Below, piece by piece: positions 53,815 through 64,000 of a stretch of 64,000 nucleotides of DNA. The stretch is from an uncultured Bacteroidota bacterium (GTDB lineage: Bacteria > Bacteroidota > Bacteroidia > Bacteroidales > P3). The stretch's first letter is position 1. Each line of letters starts with the position of its first letter. Location: assembly GCA_902778925.1 (NCBI GenBank), contig CACYZN010000004.1:1-64000 (forward strand), in the 5' to 3' direction. Position numbers and translations under genes: made by a program. The notes beneath the pieces are model-generated. The model saw only the letters and a list, made by a program, of their open reading frames with translations, was not told where the DNA came from and did no database searches.

Positions 53815-53961
53815 CTATCTCTCGTCGGAAACAGTCAGTCTCTTTCTGCCTTTGCGGCGACGGGCGGCCAGCACTTTTCTACCATTGGCGGTAGACATTC
53901 TCTTACGGAAACCATGCTTGTTGGCTCTTTTTCTCAGCGAGGGTTGGAATGTTCTCTTCAT
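53815..53961 (-). CDS. rpmH: 50S ribosomal protein L34
   Basis: 48 residues, read directly from the sequence. It begins [20 protein letters not shown], continues [20 protein letters not shown] and ends LTVSDER. This is the highly conserved L34 of the large ribosomal subunit, Arg/Lys-rich throughout. It has a strong promoter about 46 nt upstream and a hairpin terminator. Neither rnpA nor dnaA lies beside it in this window, unlike in many other bacteria. Confidence 0.97.
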   Translation of the reverse strand: MKRTFQPSLRKRANKHGFRKRMSTANGRKVLAARRRKGRKRLTVSDER

Positions 53962-54006
53962 TTTTACACTATATTTTTTGTTCTTTTTTCGTCAAAATTG
54001 AGTTTG

Positions 54007-54014
54007 CAAAAGTA
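54007..54014 (-). promoter_or_regulatory. rpmH -7 element (TACTTTTG)
   Basis: The minus strand reads TACTTTTGC, a full match to TAnnTTTG, 45 nt upstream of the rpmH ATG. A TTG lies about 12 nt further upstream, closer than usual. Confidence 0.65.
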
Positions 54015-54140
54015 CGCATTTTTTTTCAATTGTTGATAAAAAAATAAGCCAAGCAAATCTTTTTTCAACACACATCGTTGATTACCAACAATAAGCATCT
54101 TTAAAATAAATTCTTTTTCCACCGTTTAAAAAATTATTTG

Positions 54141-54148
54141 TACATTTG
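54141..54148 (+). promoter_or_regulatory. -7 element (TACATTTG) upstream of the secG operon
   Basis: TACATTTGC matches TAnnTTTG and lies 58 nt before the ATG at 54207. The upstream sequence is T-rich without a clear TTG at the expected distance. Confidence 0.6.
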
Positions 54149-54206
54149 CATTTCCAAATTCGGCACTCCGAAAGTGCAAATTTGAGACATAAAAGAGAGG
54201 AACAAA

Positions 54207-54791
54207 ATGGACAAAAACCAATTCGCCGCCACCGTGACGACTCCCCGGCGTTTCACCCCGCAAGACCGAGGCTGGTTGCATGCCATGCTGGCAAAATACC
54301 CCCATTCGTCGGTAGTGAGCATTCTGACCCTACTGGCCGACCACGCACACAACTTCGACACCCCGCAGCAACGCCGCGCCACAGCGCTGGCCATGTGCGA
54401 CAACAGCCGCCTCGATGCCATGCTTGCCGCCGCCACCAACAAGATAGAAGAACCGCAGGTCGACATATTCAACGAGATAAACACCTACCAGGAAGTCTCG
54501 TTCAAGACCGCACCCAAGAGCGTAATCCTATCCAATTTCCTGCAGTCAAGCCCCACGAGCGAGGTGGAAAAAGCCCTTGCCTCGACCCCACACAGGGAAA
54601 GCGACGACAAAAAAAGCATTCGCATCGACGACTCATTAGCCACTGAGACCCTAGCACTTATACTCGAAAAGCAAGGCAAATTCGAGCGTGCCGTCGAGGT
54701 CTACAGAAAACTTTTGGCTGCCAATCCCGAAAAAAGTAGTACTTTTGCAGCCCGAATTGCAAAGTTGCAAGAAATAATAAACAGTAAATAA
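54207..54791 (+). CDS. Hypothetical protein with C-terminal TPR-like hairpin
   Basis: 194 residues, no signal peptide, probably cytoplasmic. The N-terminal half is helical (TPQDRGWLHAMLAKYPHSSVV, HNFDTPQQRRATALAM). The middle is polar and likely disordered. The C-terminus has one TPR-like helix pair (ETLALILEKQGKFERAVEVYRKLLAANPEKSSTF is the relevant stretch, about residues 150-182). No family was firmly recognised. It sits 17 nt upstream of secG and is probably cotranscribed. Confidence 0.75.
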   Translation: MDKNQFAATVTTPRRFTPQDRGWLHAMLAKYPHSSVVSILTLLADHAHNFDTPQQRRATALAMCDNSRLDAMLAAATNKIEEPQVDIFNEINTYQEVSFKTAPKSVILSNFLQSSPTSEVEKALASTPHRESDDKKSIRIDDSLATETLALILEKQGKFERAVEVYRKLLAANPEKSSTFAARIAKLQEIINSK

Positions 54792-54808
54792 ATATATAGT
54801 AAAGAGAC

Positions 54809-55141
54809 ATGTACACCTTCATCGTCATCCTGATTCTCATCGTCTGCGTGCTGCTCGCGCTGGTAGTACTCGTACAGAACTCTAAAGGCGGCGGCCTGGC
54901 AGCCAACTTCTCGGCACCCACCCAGGTGCTCGGTGCCCGCCAATCGGCCGACTTTGTCGAGAAAGCCACCTGGTGGCTTGCCGGCATACTGGTGGCTCTG
55001 TGCCTTGCAGCCACGGTATCCATCTCTGGTACCCACTCTGCAGCCACCGACCCCATGAAGACCGAGGTCACCACCACCGCTAACGACCTGAGCCCCGTAC
55101 AGCAGTCGGCCGCGCCGGTTGCCACCCCCGTAGCCGAATAG
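54809..55141 (+). CDS. secG: Preprotein translocase subunit SecG
   Basis: 110 residues. SecG assists SecYE and SecA in protein export. Two transmembrane helices are visible (VILILIVCVLLALVVLVQNS, about 5-24, and WWLAGILVALCLAATVSI, about 54-71). Between them is the conserved loop NSKGGGLAANFSAPTQVLGAR. The tail is longer than in E. coli, Thr/Ala-rich, ending near VATPVAE. Confidence 0.94.
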   Translation: MYTFIVILILIVCVLLALVVLVQNSKGGGLAANFSAPTQVLGARQSADFVEKATWWLAGILVALCLAATVSISGTHSAATDPMKTEVTTTANDLSPVQQSAAPVATPVAE

Positions 55142-55145
55142 CGCG

Positions 55146-56585
55146 GTGGCTGCCTCTGGCATAGAGCAGTCGGTTTCAAAACTAATACTATCCCGCTTCC
55201 CGCATGTACCAACAGACGGGCAGCGGGTTGCTTGTACCCTTATGGCGCGCTTCCTCTTCGAGCGCGAAGCACGTTCGGCCATGCTACTGCGTGGCTACGC
55301 CGGCACCGGCAAGACCAGTCTGGTCTCGGCGTTGATACAGACGCTGCCCGAGCTGCGGGTCAGCACCATACTTCTGGCCCCTACCGGCCGCGCCGCCAAG
55401 GTGCTGGCCGGCTACAGCAAACGGCCTGCCTACACCATCCACAAGAAAATCTACATGACCGCCACCGACGCCTCGGGGGCGCTGCGCACCGTGCGCGCCA
55501 TAAACAAGCACAGCTACACCTTGTTTATCGTCGACGAAGCCTCGATGATAGGGCTCGAACCCACCTCGACGCGCAACAGTCTGCTGCAGGACTTGATAGA
55601 CTACGTCTACAACGGCAACCACTGCCGACTGATGCTTATCGGCGACACGGCACAGCTGCCGCCTGTGGGCCAGAGCGAGAGTCCCGCCCTCGACGAGCGC
55701 TACCTGCAGGCCGCTTTCGGCCTCAACGTAACGGCCCACGAACTGACCGAGGTTGTGCGCCAGCAAAGCCTGTCGGGCATCCTGTCCAATGCCACCGCGC
55801 TGCGTAGCCAGATTGCCACCATAGGCGGCGGCGAGGCCTCGCTGCCCCTGTTCACCACCGCGCCCGACGTGGTCGACCTGCCCGGTTTCGACCTGCAGGA
55901 GACCCTGAACCGCGAGTACGAGGACGCCGCACTGGAGGACGTGGTGGTGGTTACGCGCAGCAACAAGCGCGCCAACCTCTTCAACCAGGGCATCCGCGCC
56001 AGCGTACTCTTCCGCGAGGAGGAGGTGAATGCCGGCGACTACCTGATGGTGGTGAAGAACAACTACTACTGGCTTGACCAGGACAGCGCCATCGGCTTCA
56101 TCGCCAACGGCGACATCGTGGAGGTGCTGAGCGTGCGCAATGTGCAGGAGCTCTACGGCTTCCGCTTCGCCGATGCCACATTGCGCTTCGTGGACTATCC
56201 CGACGAAGAGCCACGCGACTGCAAGCTGCTGCTCGACACTCTCTACAGCGAGTCACCCTCGCTGACACAGGAGGAGCAGACGAGGCTGTACGAGACGGTG
56301 ATGGAGGACTATGCCGACCTGCCGCACAAGGCCGACCGCCTGCGCGAGCTGAGGCAGAACCCCTACTACAACGCCCTGCAGGTGAAGTTTGCCTATGCCA
56401 TGACCTGCCACAAGACGCAGGGCGGACAATGGAAGACGGTGATTGTGGACCAAGGGTTCCTGCCGCCGGACATGCAGCTGGACCGCGACTATCTGCGGTG
56501 GCTCTACACCGCGTTCACGCGCGCCACCGAGCGGGTGTACCTGCTCGGCTTCGACCGTAAGTTTTTCAATTCCCCCGAGAGCTGA
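55146..56585 (+). CDS. RecD-like / UvrD-type ATP-dependent DNA helicase
   Basis: 479 residues from GTG at 55146, 4 nt after secG; the next ATG lies inside the conserved region, so GTG is preferred. Superfamily 1 motifs: Q-like PTDGQRVACTLMARFL, Walker A LLRGYAGTGKTSLVSAL, motif Ia APTGRAAKV, Walker B FIVDEASMI, motif III LIGDTAQLPPVG, VVRQ, and the C-terminal UvrD-C part AMTCHKTQGGQWKTV and LRWLYTAFTRATERV. It is a Bacteroidetes-type AAA helicase likely acting in DNA repair or recombination. The last 20 nt overlap the convergent acyltransferase gene. Confidence 0.92.
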   Translation: MAASGIEQSVSKLILSRFPHVPTDGQRVACTLMARFLFEREARSAMLLRGYAGTGKTSLVSALIQTLPELRVSTILLAPTGRAAKVLAGYSKRPAYTIHKKIYMTATDASGALRTVRAINKHSYTLFIVDEASMIGLEPTSTRNSLLQDLIDYVYNGNHCRLMLIGDTAQLPPVGQSESPALDERYLQAAFGLNVTAHELTEVVRQQSLSGILSNATALRSQIATIGGGEASLPLFTTAPDVVDLPGFDLQETLNREYEDAALEDVVVVTRSNKRANLFNQGIRASVLFREEEVNAGDYLMVVKNNYYWLDQDSAIGFIANGDIVEVLSVRNVQELYGFRFADATLRFVDYPDEEPRDCKLLLDTLYSESPSLTQEEQTRLYETVMEDYADLPHKADRLRELRQNPYYNALQVKFAYAMTCHKTQGGQWKTVIVDQGFLPPDMQLDRDYLRWLYTAFTRATERVYLLGFDRKFFNSPES

Positions 56586-57678
56586 GCACGGGGTTGGCGT
56601 ACATCTCGAGCAACAGCTGCCGCATGTCGGCGTTGGGCAGCGCGTTGGCGCGGGCCATCAGGTTGTCGCGCGTGCGCTGGGTGTAGCGGCCGGGGGCCGT
56701 CTTGCCGGTGAGCAGGCTGTAGGCCGCATAGTTGGTTGGCATGAGGCGGTAGCCGTCGCGGATGCGACTGTCGAGCACGGCGGCCACGTGGTCGGCCAGG
56801 TCGACGCCGTCGGGGGGCAGCAGGTCGCGCCGTGTCAGCGGGCGTCCTATCTCGAGGTGCACCTTGCCCTTGGCGCCTATGATGCCGGTAACGACGCTCT
56901 TCACGTCCTCGTCGGGCGCCTTCACATAGCTGCCCGAGCGGCTTTTGTACAGCTCGACGGCCTTCATGGCGTCGCAGGGGTCCCACTCGTAGCTGATACT
57001 CATGGGCACCAGATGCAGGTGCTCGAGGGTGTCTACGGGGTCGCCGGTGCCGCCGAGGGTGAGCATCTTGACGATGGCGGGAGCCGTGGTGTCGAGTCCG
57101 TCCTTGGCGCGACCGTTCTTCTGCGCTATCCAGACCGACTGCCGTTCGTCGACGACCAGGTGGTTGAGGTACTGCGACAGATGGCGCAGGCTCTCGTAGA
57201 AGGCCCTGGGCGAACCGCCGCGCGCCATGCGCACCAGCTTGTTGCTGCGGAAGAGGACCTCGATGATGGGCATGGCCAGCAGGTTCTGGCCGAAGACCAC
57301 GTGCGAGGTCTGACCACGGTGCTCGAGCAGGAGCATCTGCAGCAGGAAGGCGTCGAGGGTGATGTCGCGGTGGTTGCTCACGAAGAGGTAGGGTACCCCG
57401 CGCCGCAGGTTGTTGAGGCCGCCGGCGGTGAAGCCGTCGGTGGTCTCGGTCACGATGCGACGTATGGCGTCGACCATGAAGGTGGACTGGAAGCCATGCA
57501 CGGTGTCGATGGCCAGCAGGCGGCGACGGGCCTCGTCGACGCTCATGTCGGGATATATGAAACGCACTATCTGCGGGAAGAGCTCCCATTCGGCCACGCG
57601 GCGCATGGCCTGGGGCATCTCGTCGTCGCGATAGGGGCGTATGTCGTCGAAGACGGAGGGGTCGAAGCTAGAAGACAT
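56566..57678 (-). CDS. 1-acylglycerol-3-phosphate acyltransferase-like protein
   Basis: 370 residues from ATG at 57678. The PlsC-type active-site block reads YLFVSNHRDITLDAFLLQM (residues about 98-116), with NHRD and the downstream Asp. The acyl-acceptor region is FRSNKLVRMARGGSPRAFYESL, and a later block reads VWIAQKNGRAKDGLDTT. It probably acylates a glycerolipid or lysophospholipid. It overlaps gpsA, its upstream neighbour, by 11 nt, which fits a shared role in phospholipid synthesis. Confidence 0.87.
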   Translation of the reverse strand: MSSSFDPSVFDDIRPYRDDEMPQAMRRVAEWELFPQIVRFIYPDMSVDEARRRLLAIDTVHGFQSTFMVDAIRRIVTETTDGFTAGGLNNLRRGVPYLFVSNHRDITLDAFLLQMLLLEHRGQTSHVVFGQNLLAMPIIEVLFRSNKLVRMARGGSPRAFYESLRHLSQYLNHLVVDERQSVWIAQKNGRAKDGLDTTAPAIVKMLTLGGTGDPVDTLEHLHLVPMSISYEWDPCDAMKAVELYKSRSGSYVKAPDEDVKSVVTGIIGAKGKVHLEIGRPLTRRDLLPPDGVDLADHVAAVLDSRIRDGYRLMPTNYAAYSLLTGKTAPGRYTQRTRDNLMARANALPNADMRQLLLEMYANPVLSSRGN

Positions 57679-58657
57679 GTTCAATCAGGTTGTCGATTTC
57701 GGTACGGGGGTCGGCCTGCTCGTAGAGCACACGGTACACGGCCTCGGCCACCGGAATCTTGCGGCCGAACTCGATGTTACGCTGGTGGACGTTTCGCACC
57801 GAGTAGTAGCCTTCGGCCACGGCGCCCATGTTGTCGAAAGCCTCCTGCACGGTCTTGCCATGGGCCACGGCGACGCCGAGGGCGCGGTTGCGGCTGTGCT
57901 GCGACCAGCAGGTCACCAGCAGGTCGCCCAGGTAGCAGGGGCGGCTCATGTCGCGCTCGGAATAGGGCAGCCTGCTCTGCATGATGTCGCGCATCTCGCG
58001 GAAGGCGGCGGTGGTGAGCACGGCATTCATATTGTCGCCATAGCCCAGACCCTGACAGAGGCCGGCGGCGATGGCATAGATGTTCTTGGCCAGCCCGCAG
58101 CACTCCACGCCGTCGATGTCGGCGGTGTGCGAGGTGTGTATGTAGCTGCACCGCAGCGCCTGCTCCACCTCGGAAGCCAGCTGGGGACAGTGGGTGGCGA
58201 TGGTGAGGAATGTGGCCATTCCAAGGCTCACCTCCTCGGCGTGGCTCGGCCCGCTCACCACGCAGATGTTGTCGTGCGGCACACCCAGCTCCTGCTCGAG
58301 GTACTGCGACACGCTCATCGCCCGGTCGGGCAACGACCCCTTGACGAGCGACACGAAGCGCTTGCCCTCGAGCGACTGCCGGGGCAGGCGCGAAAGCACG
58401 CCCTCTAGGTGGGCCGAGGGTATGGCAAGGAAGATAAGGTCGCTCGCGGCCACCACCTGGTCCAGGTCGGTCGAGGGGTTGATGCGGCTGGCGTCGAGCT
58501 TCAGGTCGGGCAGGTGCTTGCAGTTGACGCCATGGTGCCGCAGACTGTCGCACACCTGGGGGTCGCGCACCCACCAATTGAGCCTTTGCGAGGGGTTCTC
58601 GAGTAATATTTTGACTATCGCAGTAGCCCACGTGCCACTGCCTATCATTGCTATCAT
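57668..58657 (-). CDS. gpsA: NAD(P)H-dependent glycerol-3-phosphate dehydrogenase
   Basis: 329 residues from ATG at 58657 (MIAMIGSGTWATAI); a GTG four codons upstream is possible. GpsA reduces dihydroxyacetone phosphate to sn-glycerol-3-phosphate, the backbone of phospholipids. The Rossmann loop is IGSGTWATAIVKIL. FLAIPSAHL, VVSGPSHAEEVSLGMAT, the catalytic Lys in GLAKNIYAIAAGLCQGLGYGDN, and LGDLLVTC are present. Confidence 0.96.
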   Translation of the reverse strand: MIAMIGSGTWATAIVKILLENPSQRLNWWVRDPQVCDSLRHHGVNCKHLPDLKLDASRINPSTDLDQVVAASDLIFLAIPSAHLEGVLSRLPRQSLEGKRFVSLVKGSLPDRAMSVSQYLEQELGVPHDNICVVSGPSHAEEVSLGMATFLTIATHCPQLASEVEQALRCSYIHTSHTADIDGVECCGLAKNIYAIAAGLCQGLGYGDNMNAVLTTAAFREMRDIMQSRLPYSERDMSRPCYLGDLLVTCWSQHSRNRALGVAVAHGKTVQEAFDNMGAVAEGYYSVRNVHQRNIEFGRKIPVAEAVYRVLYEQADPRTEIDNLIEHVF

Positions 58658-58716
58658 ATTCTGTCTCACTAACTATTGCGACCCGCCAACAGTCGGGTCC
58701 GCCTTGTTTCGTGTTG

Positions 58717-58724
58717 CAAAGGTA
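58717..58724 (-). promoter_or_regulatory. gpsA -7 element (TACCTTTG)
   Basis: The minus strand reads TACCTTTGC, a full TAnnTTTG match 60 nt upstream of the gpsA ATG. No clear TTG -33 was found. Confidence 0.6.
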
Positions 58725-58860
58725 ACACTTTCTTTTCACACTTTATAACACTTTTATGTTAAAAACAGTTAATTTACGCACACCCCGGTCCAAGCCGTCT
58801 GTTTTTCGACCCTTCGTTACCCACTGAAAACCAGCTCCCCCAGCCTTCCCCTCCGCTTCC

Positions 58861-58940
58861 CCTCCGGTAGTTCTTATGTCGTTCTTATGTATTTCTTATG
58901 TATTTCTTATGTTTTAAACATAAATACAACATAAGATATA
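58861..58940. repeat. Palindromic 11-mer element, truncated copy D
   Basis: CCTCCGGT and four left-arm units (AGTTCTTATGT, CGTTCTTATGT, ATTTCTTATGT twice; 58869-58912), the TTTAAACATAAATACAACATAAGA centre, then the right arm breaks off after about one unit into TATAGAGG. The ~25 nt before it match those before copy B. The truncation point abuts a heptamer array. Confidence 0.85.
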
Positions 58941-58945
58941 GAGGA

Positions 58946-59096
58946 AGAGGTGAGAGGTGAGAGGTGAAAGGTGAGAGGTGAGAGGTGATAAGTGAGAGGT
59001 GAAAGGCTGAATTCGAAATTCGAAGTTCGAAATTCGAAATTCGAAATTCATCGTAACGGTGGGAGGTGAGAGGTGAAAGGTGGGAGGCGAAAGTGA
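58946..59096. repeat. Three adjacent heptamer arrays
   Basis: 58946-59007 repeats GGTGAGA/GGTGAAA; 59010-59049 repeats AATTCGA about six times; 59059-59096 returns to GGTGAGA-type units. All use a 7-bp period. The same GGTGAAA/GAGTGGA types occur inside genes at 6952-6984, 7249-7284, 7503-7540 and 31167-31202. Confidence 0.85.
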
Positions 59097-59115
59097 GGTT
59101 CACCAATAATGGTGA

Positions 59116-59146
59116 TTGCGTGTATGGGGAATTATGGCTATCTTTG
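59116..59146 (+). promoter_or_regulatory. feoAB promoter
   Basis: TTG at 59116-59118 and TATCTTTG at 59139-59146, spaced by 20 nt, match the Bacteroidetes consensus. The ATG follows 25 nt later. No Fur-like box was clearly recognised. Confidence 0.75.
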
Positions 59147-59171
59147 CAATTCGAAATAAAACGAAAGACTA

Positions 59172-61600
<2,429 letters not shown>

Positions 61601-61604
<4 letters not shown>

Positions 61605-61774
61605 CACAGACAATCATAGTGGCACTTGTCCTTGCCGCGACGCTCTTCTTTGCGGTGCGGTGGGCGGTGCGCACCATAAAAGGCCGTGGCAGCTGCCATT
61701 GCGGCGGCTGCCACGGATGTCCACTGGCGGACAAAGGCCAGTGCGATTGCAGCAAAGCTACCTGCTCACGCTGA
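61601..61774 (+). CDS. FeoB-associated Cys-rich membrane protein
   Basis: 57 residues. A single transmembrane helix (IIVALVLAATLFFAVRWAVR) is followed by a cytosolic or periplasmic tail with seven Cys (SCHCGGCHGCPLADKGQCDC, then ATC). This is the pattern of the small protein encoded right after feoB in many Bacteroidetes and Firmicutes. It may bind iron or assemble with FeoB. It starts inside the feoB stop (ATGA), and its 3' end overlaps the convergent gene by 17 nt. Confidence 0.9.
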
Positions 61775-64000
61775 AGCGCGCGGTGTATACCGAACCGGGG
61801 GTCGAGGCACGCAGCAGATAGACACCCTGCGGCAGATGGTCGACAGCAAACGTGGTACCCACGGTGCCGAGCACGCGACGGCCGTCGACGGTGTAGACCT
61901 CTATCGTGGGAGCATCGCAAGGCTCGGGAAGGATTATCGTCACTTTATCGGAAGCCGGATTGGGGTAGAGCCCCACGCCGGCCAAACTGGCGTCATCGAT
62001 GCCGTCGGTCCCGCTGGCGGTGGTCACACTGCGGCGAGCCCATTGTCCGACAGCACCGTTGTCGCACAAAGCGCGGACACCCACGGTGTACTGGGTATTG
62101 GGCTGCAGGCCGGCGAAGACATGGCTGTGGCCGGTGATGGTGTCGGCCGTGGTGGGCTCAGCCCAGCCGCCGGCCATGATGGCCACGGCAAACCGCGGAG
62201 CAGTGGAGGTGAAGGTAATGGTTATGTCGTTGTCGGTGGCGATGGCCTGGTCGATTACGGCAGCGGGGCATGTTGGCTCGACTACGGTGTCGCTGTCGTC
62301 GACTACGGTAACAACCAGCGAGGCTGTATCGGCACCATACGAGTTGTGGGCGATGACGGTGATGGTGTCGACGCCGGGGGCAGAGTAGGTGATATACAGA
62401 AGGGCACTCGTCGAGCTGACAGCCTCGAGCACAGAATGCCAGGTATAGGTCAAGCCATTGGTGCTACCCTCGACGAGGATGGCGTCGTAGGTAGTCTCCT
62501 CGTCGACGTAGACCTCGGTGGGACCGGCAAGCTGTATGACGGGGATGTTGGTCTGGCGTATTTCTATATTGTCGAGGGCAATGCCATCGTCATCTTCATC
62601 GTTCACATGGCGGAAGGCGATACGTATAGTCTGGCCGGCATACTGGTCGAGGCCGACCGAGCGGTTGGCAAAGGCTTCAACGCCGTAGGTCTCGGTGAAA
62701 AGGGTATCGGTGAAGCTGGCCACGGTGGCACCGGCAGTAGGCGACACAAGCACCTCGTAGTAGGCATCGGCGTCGTAGTTCCCGCCACGCACATCCCACA
62801 GCAGTTTGTAGCCGTCGGCGTCGTCGGGCACAGTCACGGGAGGCATGATGGCCCAGTCGTCGGTGGCGCCGTACATGTTGTATGGAGCCTCCAGGGTATT
62901 GCCCGAGAACGACGACACGATGTCCCAGGTCTCACCATTGCCGTCGACATCGAGGGTAGTCCAGCAGCGGAAGCCGAGGGCGGGCGAGAAGGTCTCCCTA
63001 TAAGGGACGGTTATTTCACTGCATTCGGTGTAGAGTGTACCGACGAGGGCTGTGCTCAGGTCGTTCTCGTCACACTTGGCGCGCACCTTGACGGTGTAGG
63101 GGGTGTTGGCTTCGAGGCCGCCCACCGCGAAGGAGCACTCGTCCACAAGGCCATAGACGCTGTCGTTGATGCTAACCTCCCAGAGCGACTCCATGCCGGT
63201 GGCTGTCCAATGGAAGGCCAAGCTGTCGCTGGTGGCAGTGTCGAGCGTCAGATCGATAGGTCTGAAGCAAGTGACCAAGCCCAGGGATATATTGTCGACG
63301 GCGGCGGGAGGCTGGTCGCCGAAGTTGCCGTCGTTGCGCCAATAGAACACCAGTTGGTAGACGCCGGCCTCGGCTATGTACAGCGAAGCCTCGGTGGTCT
63401 GCCAGATGTTGCTGCCGCTCAGCTCGCCGCCGATGGCGATAAAGCCTTCGGGAAGATTGCTGGCGGTGATGCCGTTGGTGGTGTTGGCAGTGAGTTCCAC
63501 ACCGCTCGGTACAAGGATGGCGCGCAAAAAGTCGTATCCTTCCTCACCCTGGCACCGCCAATCGAAGCTCACGGCATACTCGCCTGGTACAAGCAGCAGT
63601 GCCCTGTAGGCATACGAGCTGGAGACGGTCTGGAATATATTGTAATAGTTGCTGTCTGTGGATATGGAGTCGCCCATGTAGGCCGTGCAGCTGACGTAGA
63701 GGCCTCGCTCTCCGTCGCTGTGGGCATTGGTGCCCAGGCGCCAGCCATTCACACCGTTGGCGAAGGTCCAGTTGGTGTCCTGTCCTTCTTCGAAGCTGGT
63801 GATGTACGGCAGCTCGGTCACCTGATTAAGATTGCGCACAGTCACTATAAACAGTGCGGAGTCCTCGCCGTAGTCGTTGTGGGCAACCACCTTGATGGTG
63901 TCGGTGCCTAGCGCGGAGTAGGTGATGGTCATCAAGCTGTCGTTGATCGACATGGCGGCGTTGGCGGCGCTTTCCATGGTCGACGTCCACAAGTAGCTCA
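61758..64000 (-). CDS. Modular T9SS cargo protein, N-terminus beyond the window
   Basis: The frame is open to base 64000; a TTG near 63992 is not a credible start because the sequence upstream (SYLWTSTMESAANAAM) continues an Ig/PKD-like repeat. Visible order from the edge: Ig/PKD-like, choice-of-anchor J-like (LPYITSFEEGQDTNW), Fn3-like (LAFHWTATGMESLWEVSIN), choice-of-anchor J (YRETFSPALGFRCW ... IALDNIEIRQ), Ig/PKD-like (YTWHSVLEAVSSTSALLYIT), Fn3-like, then a T9SS type A domain (LYPNPASDKVTII, GVYLLRAST). It is a paralogue in design of the protein at 10349-15043. Confidence 0.88.
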   Translation of the reverse strand, partial: SYLWTSTMESAANAAMSINDSLMTITYSALGTDTIKVVAHNDYGEDSALFIVTVRNLNQVTELPYITSFEEGQDTNWTFANGVNGWRLGTNAHSDGERGLYVSCTAYMGDSISTDSNYYNIFQTVSSSYAYRALLLVPGEYAVSFDWRCQGEEGYDFLRAILVPSGVELTANTTNGITASNLPEGFIAIGGELSGSNIWQTTEASLYIAEAGVYQLVFYWRNDGNFGDQPPAAVDNISLGLVTCFRPIDLTLDTATSDSLAFHWTATGMESLWEVSINDSVYGLVDECSFAVGGLEANTPYTVKVRAKCDENDLSTALVGTLYTECSEITVPYRETFSPALGFRCWTTLDVDGNGETWDIVSSFSGNTLEAPYNMYGATDDWAIMPPVTVPDDADGYKLLWDVRGGNYDADAYYEVLVSPTAGATVASFTDTLFTETYGVEAFANRSVGLDQYAGQTIRIAFRHVNDEDDDGIALDNIEIRQTNIPVIQLAGPTEVYVDEETTYDAILVEGSTNGLTYTWHSVLEAVSSTSALLYITYSAPGVDTITVIAHNSYGADTASLVVTVVDDSDTVVEPTCPAAVIDQAIATDNDITITFTSTAPRFAVAIMAGGWAEPTTADTITGHSHVFAGLQPNTQYTVGVRALCDNGAVGQWARRSVTTASGTDGIDDASLAGVGLYPNPASDKVTIILPEPCDAPTIEVYTVDGRRVLGTVGTTFAVDHLPQGVYLLRASTPGSVYTARFSVSR

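Larger units (their letters stand above)
58658..59171. other. 514-bp divergent intergenic region rich in repeats
   Basis: From left to right: the gpsA promoter (58717-58724), AT-rich sequence, palindromic element copy D (58861-58940, right arm truncated), three heptamer arrays (58946-59096), and the feoAB promoter (59116-59146). No gene was recognised; minus-strand frames through the arrays are repeat artefacts. Confidence 0.75.

Overview
The window comes from the chromosome of a member of the Bacteroidetes, most likely an uncultured GC-rich Bacteroidales lineage. The evidence is: promoters of the TAnnTTTG (-7) / TTG (-33) type; five proteins that end in type IX secretion (T9SS) type A sorting domains; a dcw cluster in Bacteroidetes order; an S46 dipeptidyl-peptidase; a FeoA-FeoB fusion with a Cys-rich partner; and DUF4159, DUF4292 and DUF6266 proteins. 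I see no rRNA, tRNA, CRISPR array, prophage or complete insertion sequence.

Layout. 1-5951 (minus): a giant secreted modular protein that runs off the left edge, and a choice-of-anchor L surface protein. 6359-15043 (minus): DUF4159 protein, rsmE, a beta-helix protein, mnmA and a 1564-residue adhesin-like protein. 15427-16197 (plus): a DUF6266 protein whose reading frame runs 171 nt into the convergent EamA transporter gene. 16027-31850 (minus): EamA, then the dcw division and cell-wall cluster in the transcription order mraZ-rsmH-ftsL-ftsI-murE-mraY-[murD remnant]-ftsW-murG-murC-ftsQ-ftsA-ftsZ. 32516-38386 (plus): DPP7-type peptidase, rpoN fused in frame to an M23 peptidase, ribH and fmt; then an HU gene (38514-38804) with its own promoter and terminator. 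38881-44311 (minus): a methyltransferase, a sugar nucleotidyltransferase, tadA, and three envelope proteins (LolA-like, DUF4292, TPR). 44773-47550 (plus): a T9SS cargo protein. 47622-53961 (minus): yicC, apbE, a Cys-repeat T9SS cargo protein, rlmD, a DedA/YqaA-like protein and rpmH. 54207-56585 (plus): a TPR-like protein, secG and a RecD-like helicase. 56566-58657 (minus): an acyltransferase and gpsA. 59172-61774 (plus): feoAB and its Cys-rich partner. 61758-64000 (minus): another modular T9SS protein that runs off the right edge.

Genes are tightly packed, with many ATGA or TGATG stop/start overlaps. The dcw genes make and divide the peptidoglycan wall. The T9SS cargo proteins, S46 peptidase and FeoAB fit a host-associated, protein-using anaerobe (inference).

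The most unusual points are: (1) sigma-54 fused in frame to a signal-peptide-bearing M23 murein peptidase; (2) a 176-residue relic of MurD that lacks its ATP-binding domains and D-Glu-binding residues yet sits in the normal murD slot; (3) a four-copy family of promoter-region palindromes built from 11-bp units, one copy with a different unit sequence but the same fold; (4) heptamer tandem arrays inserted in frame into RNA-methyltransferase genes, a signal peptide and an intergenic region; (5) the DUF6266/EamA read-through overlap.
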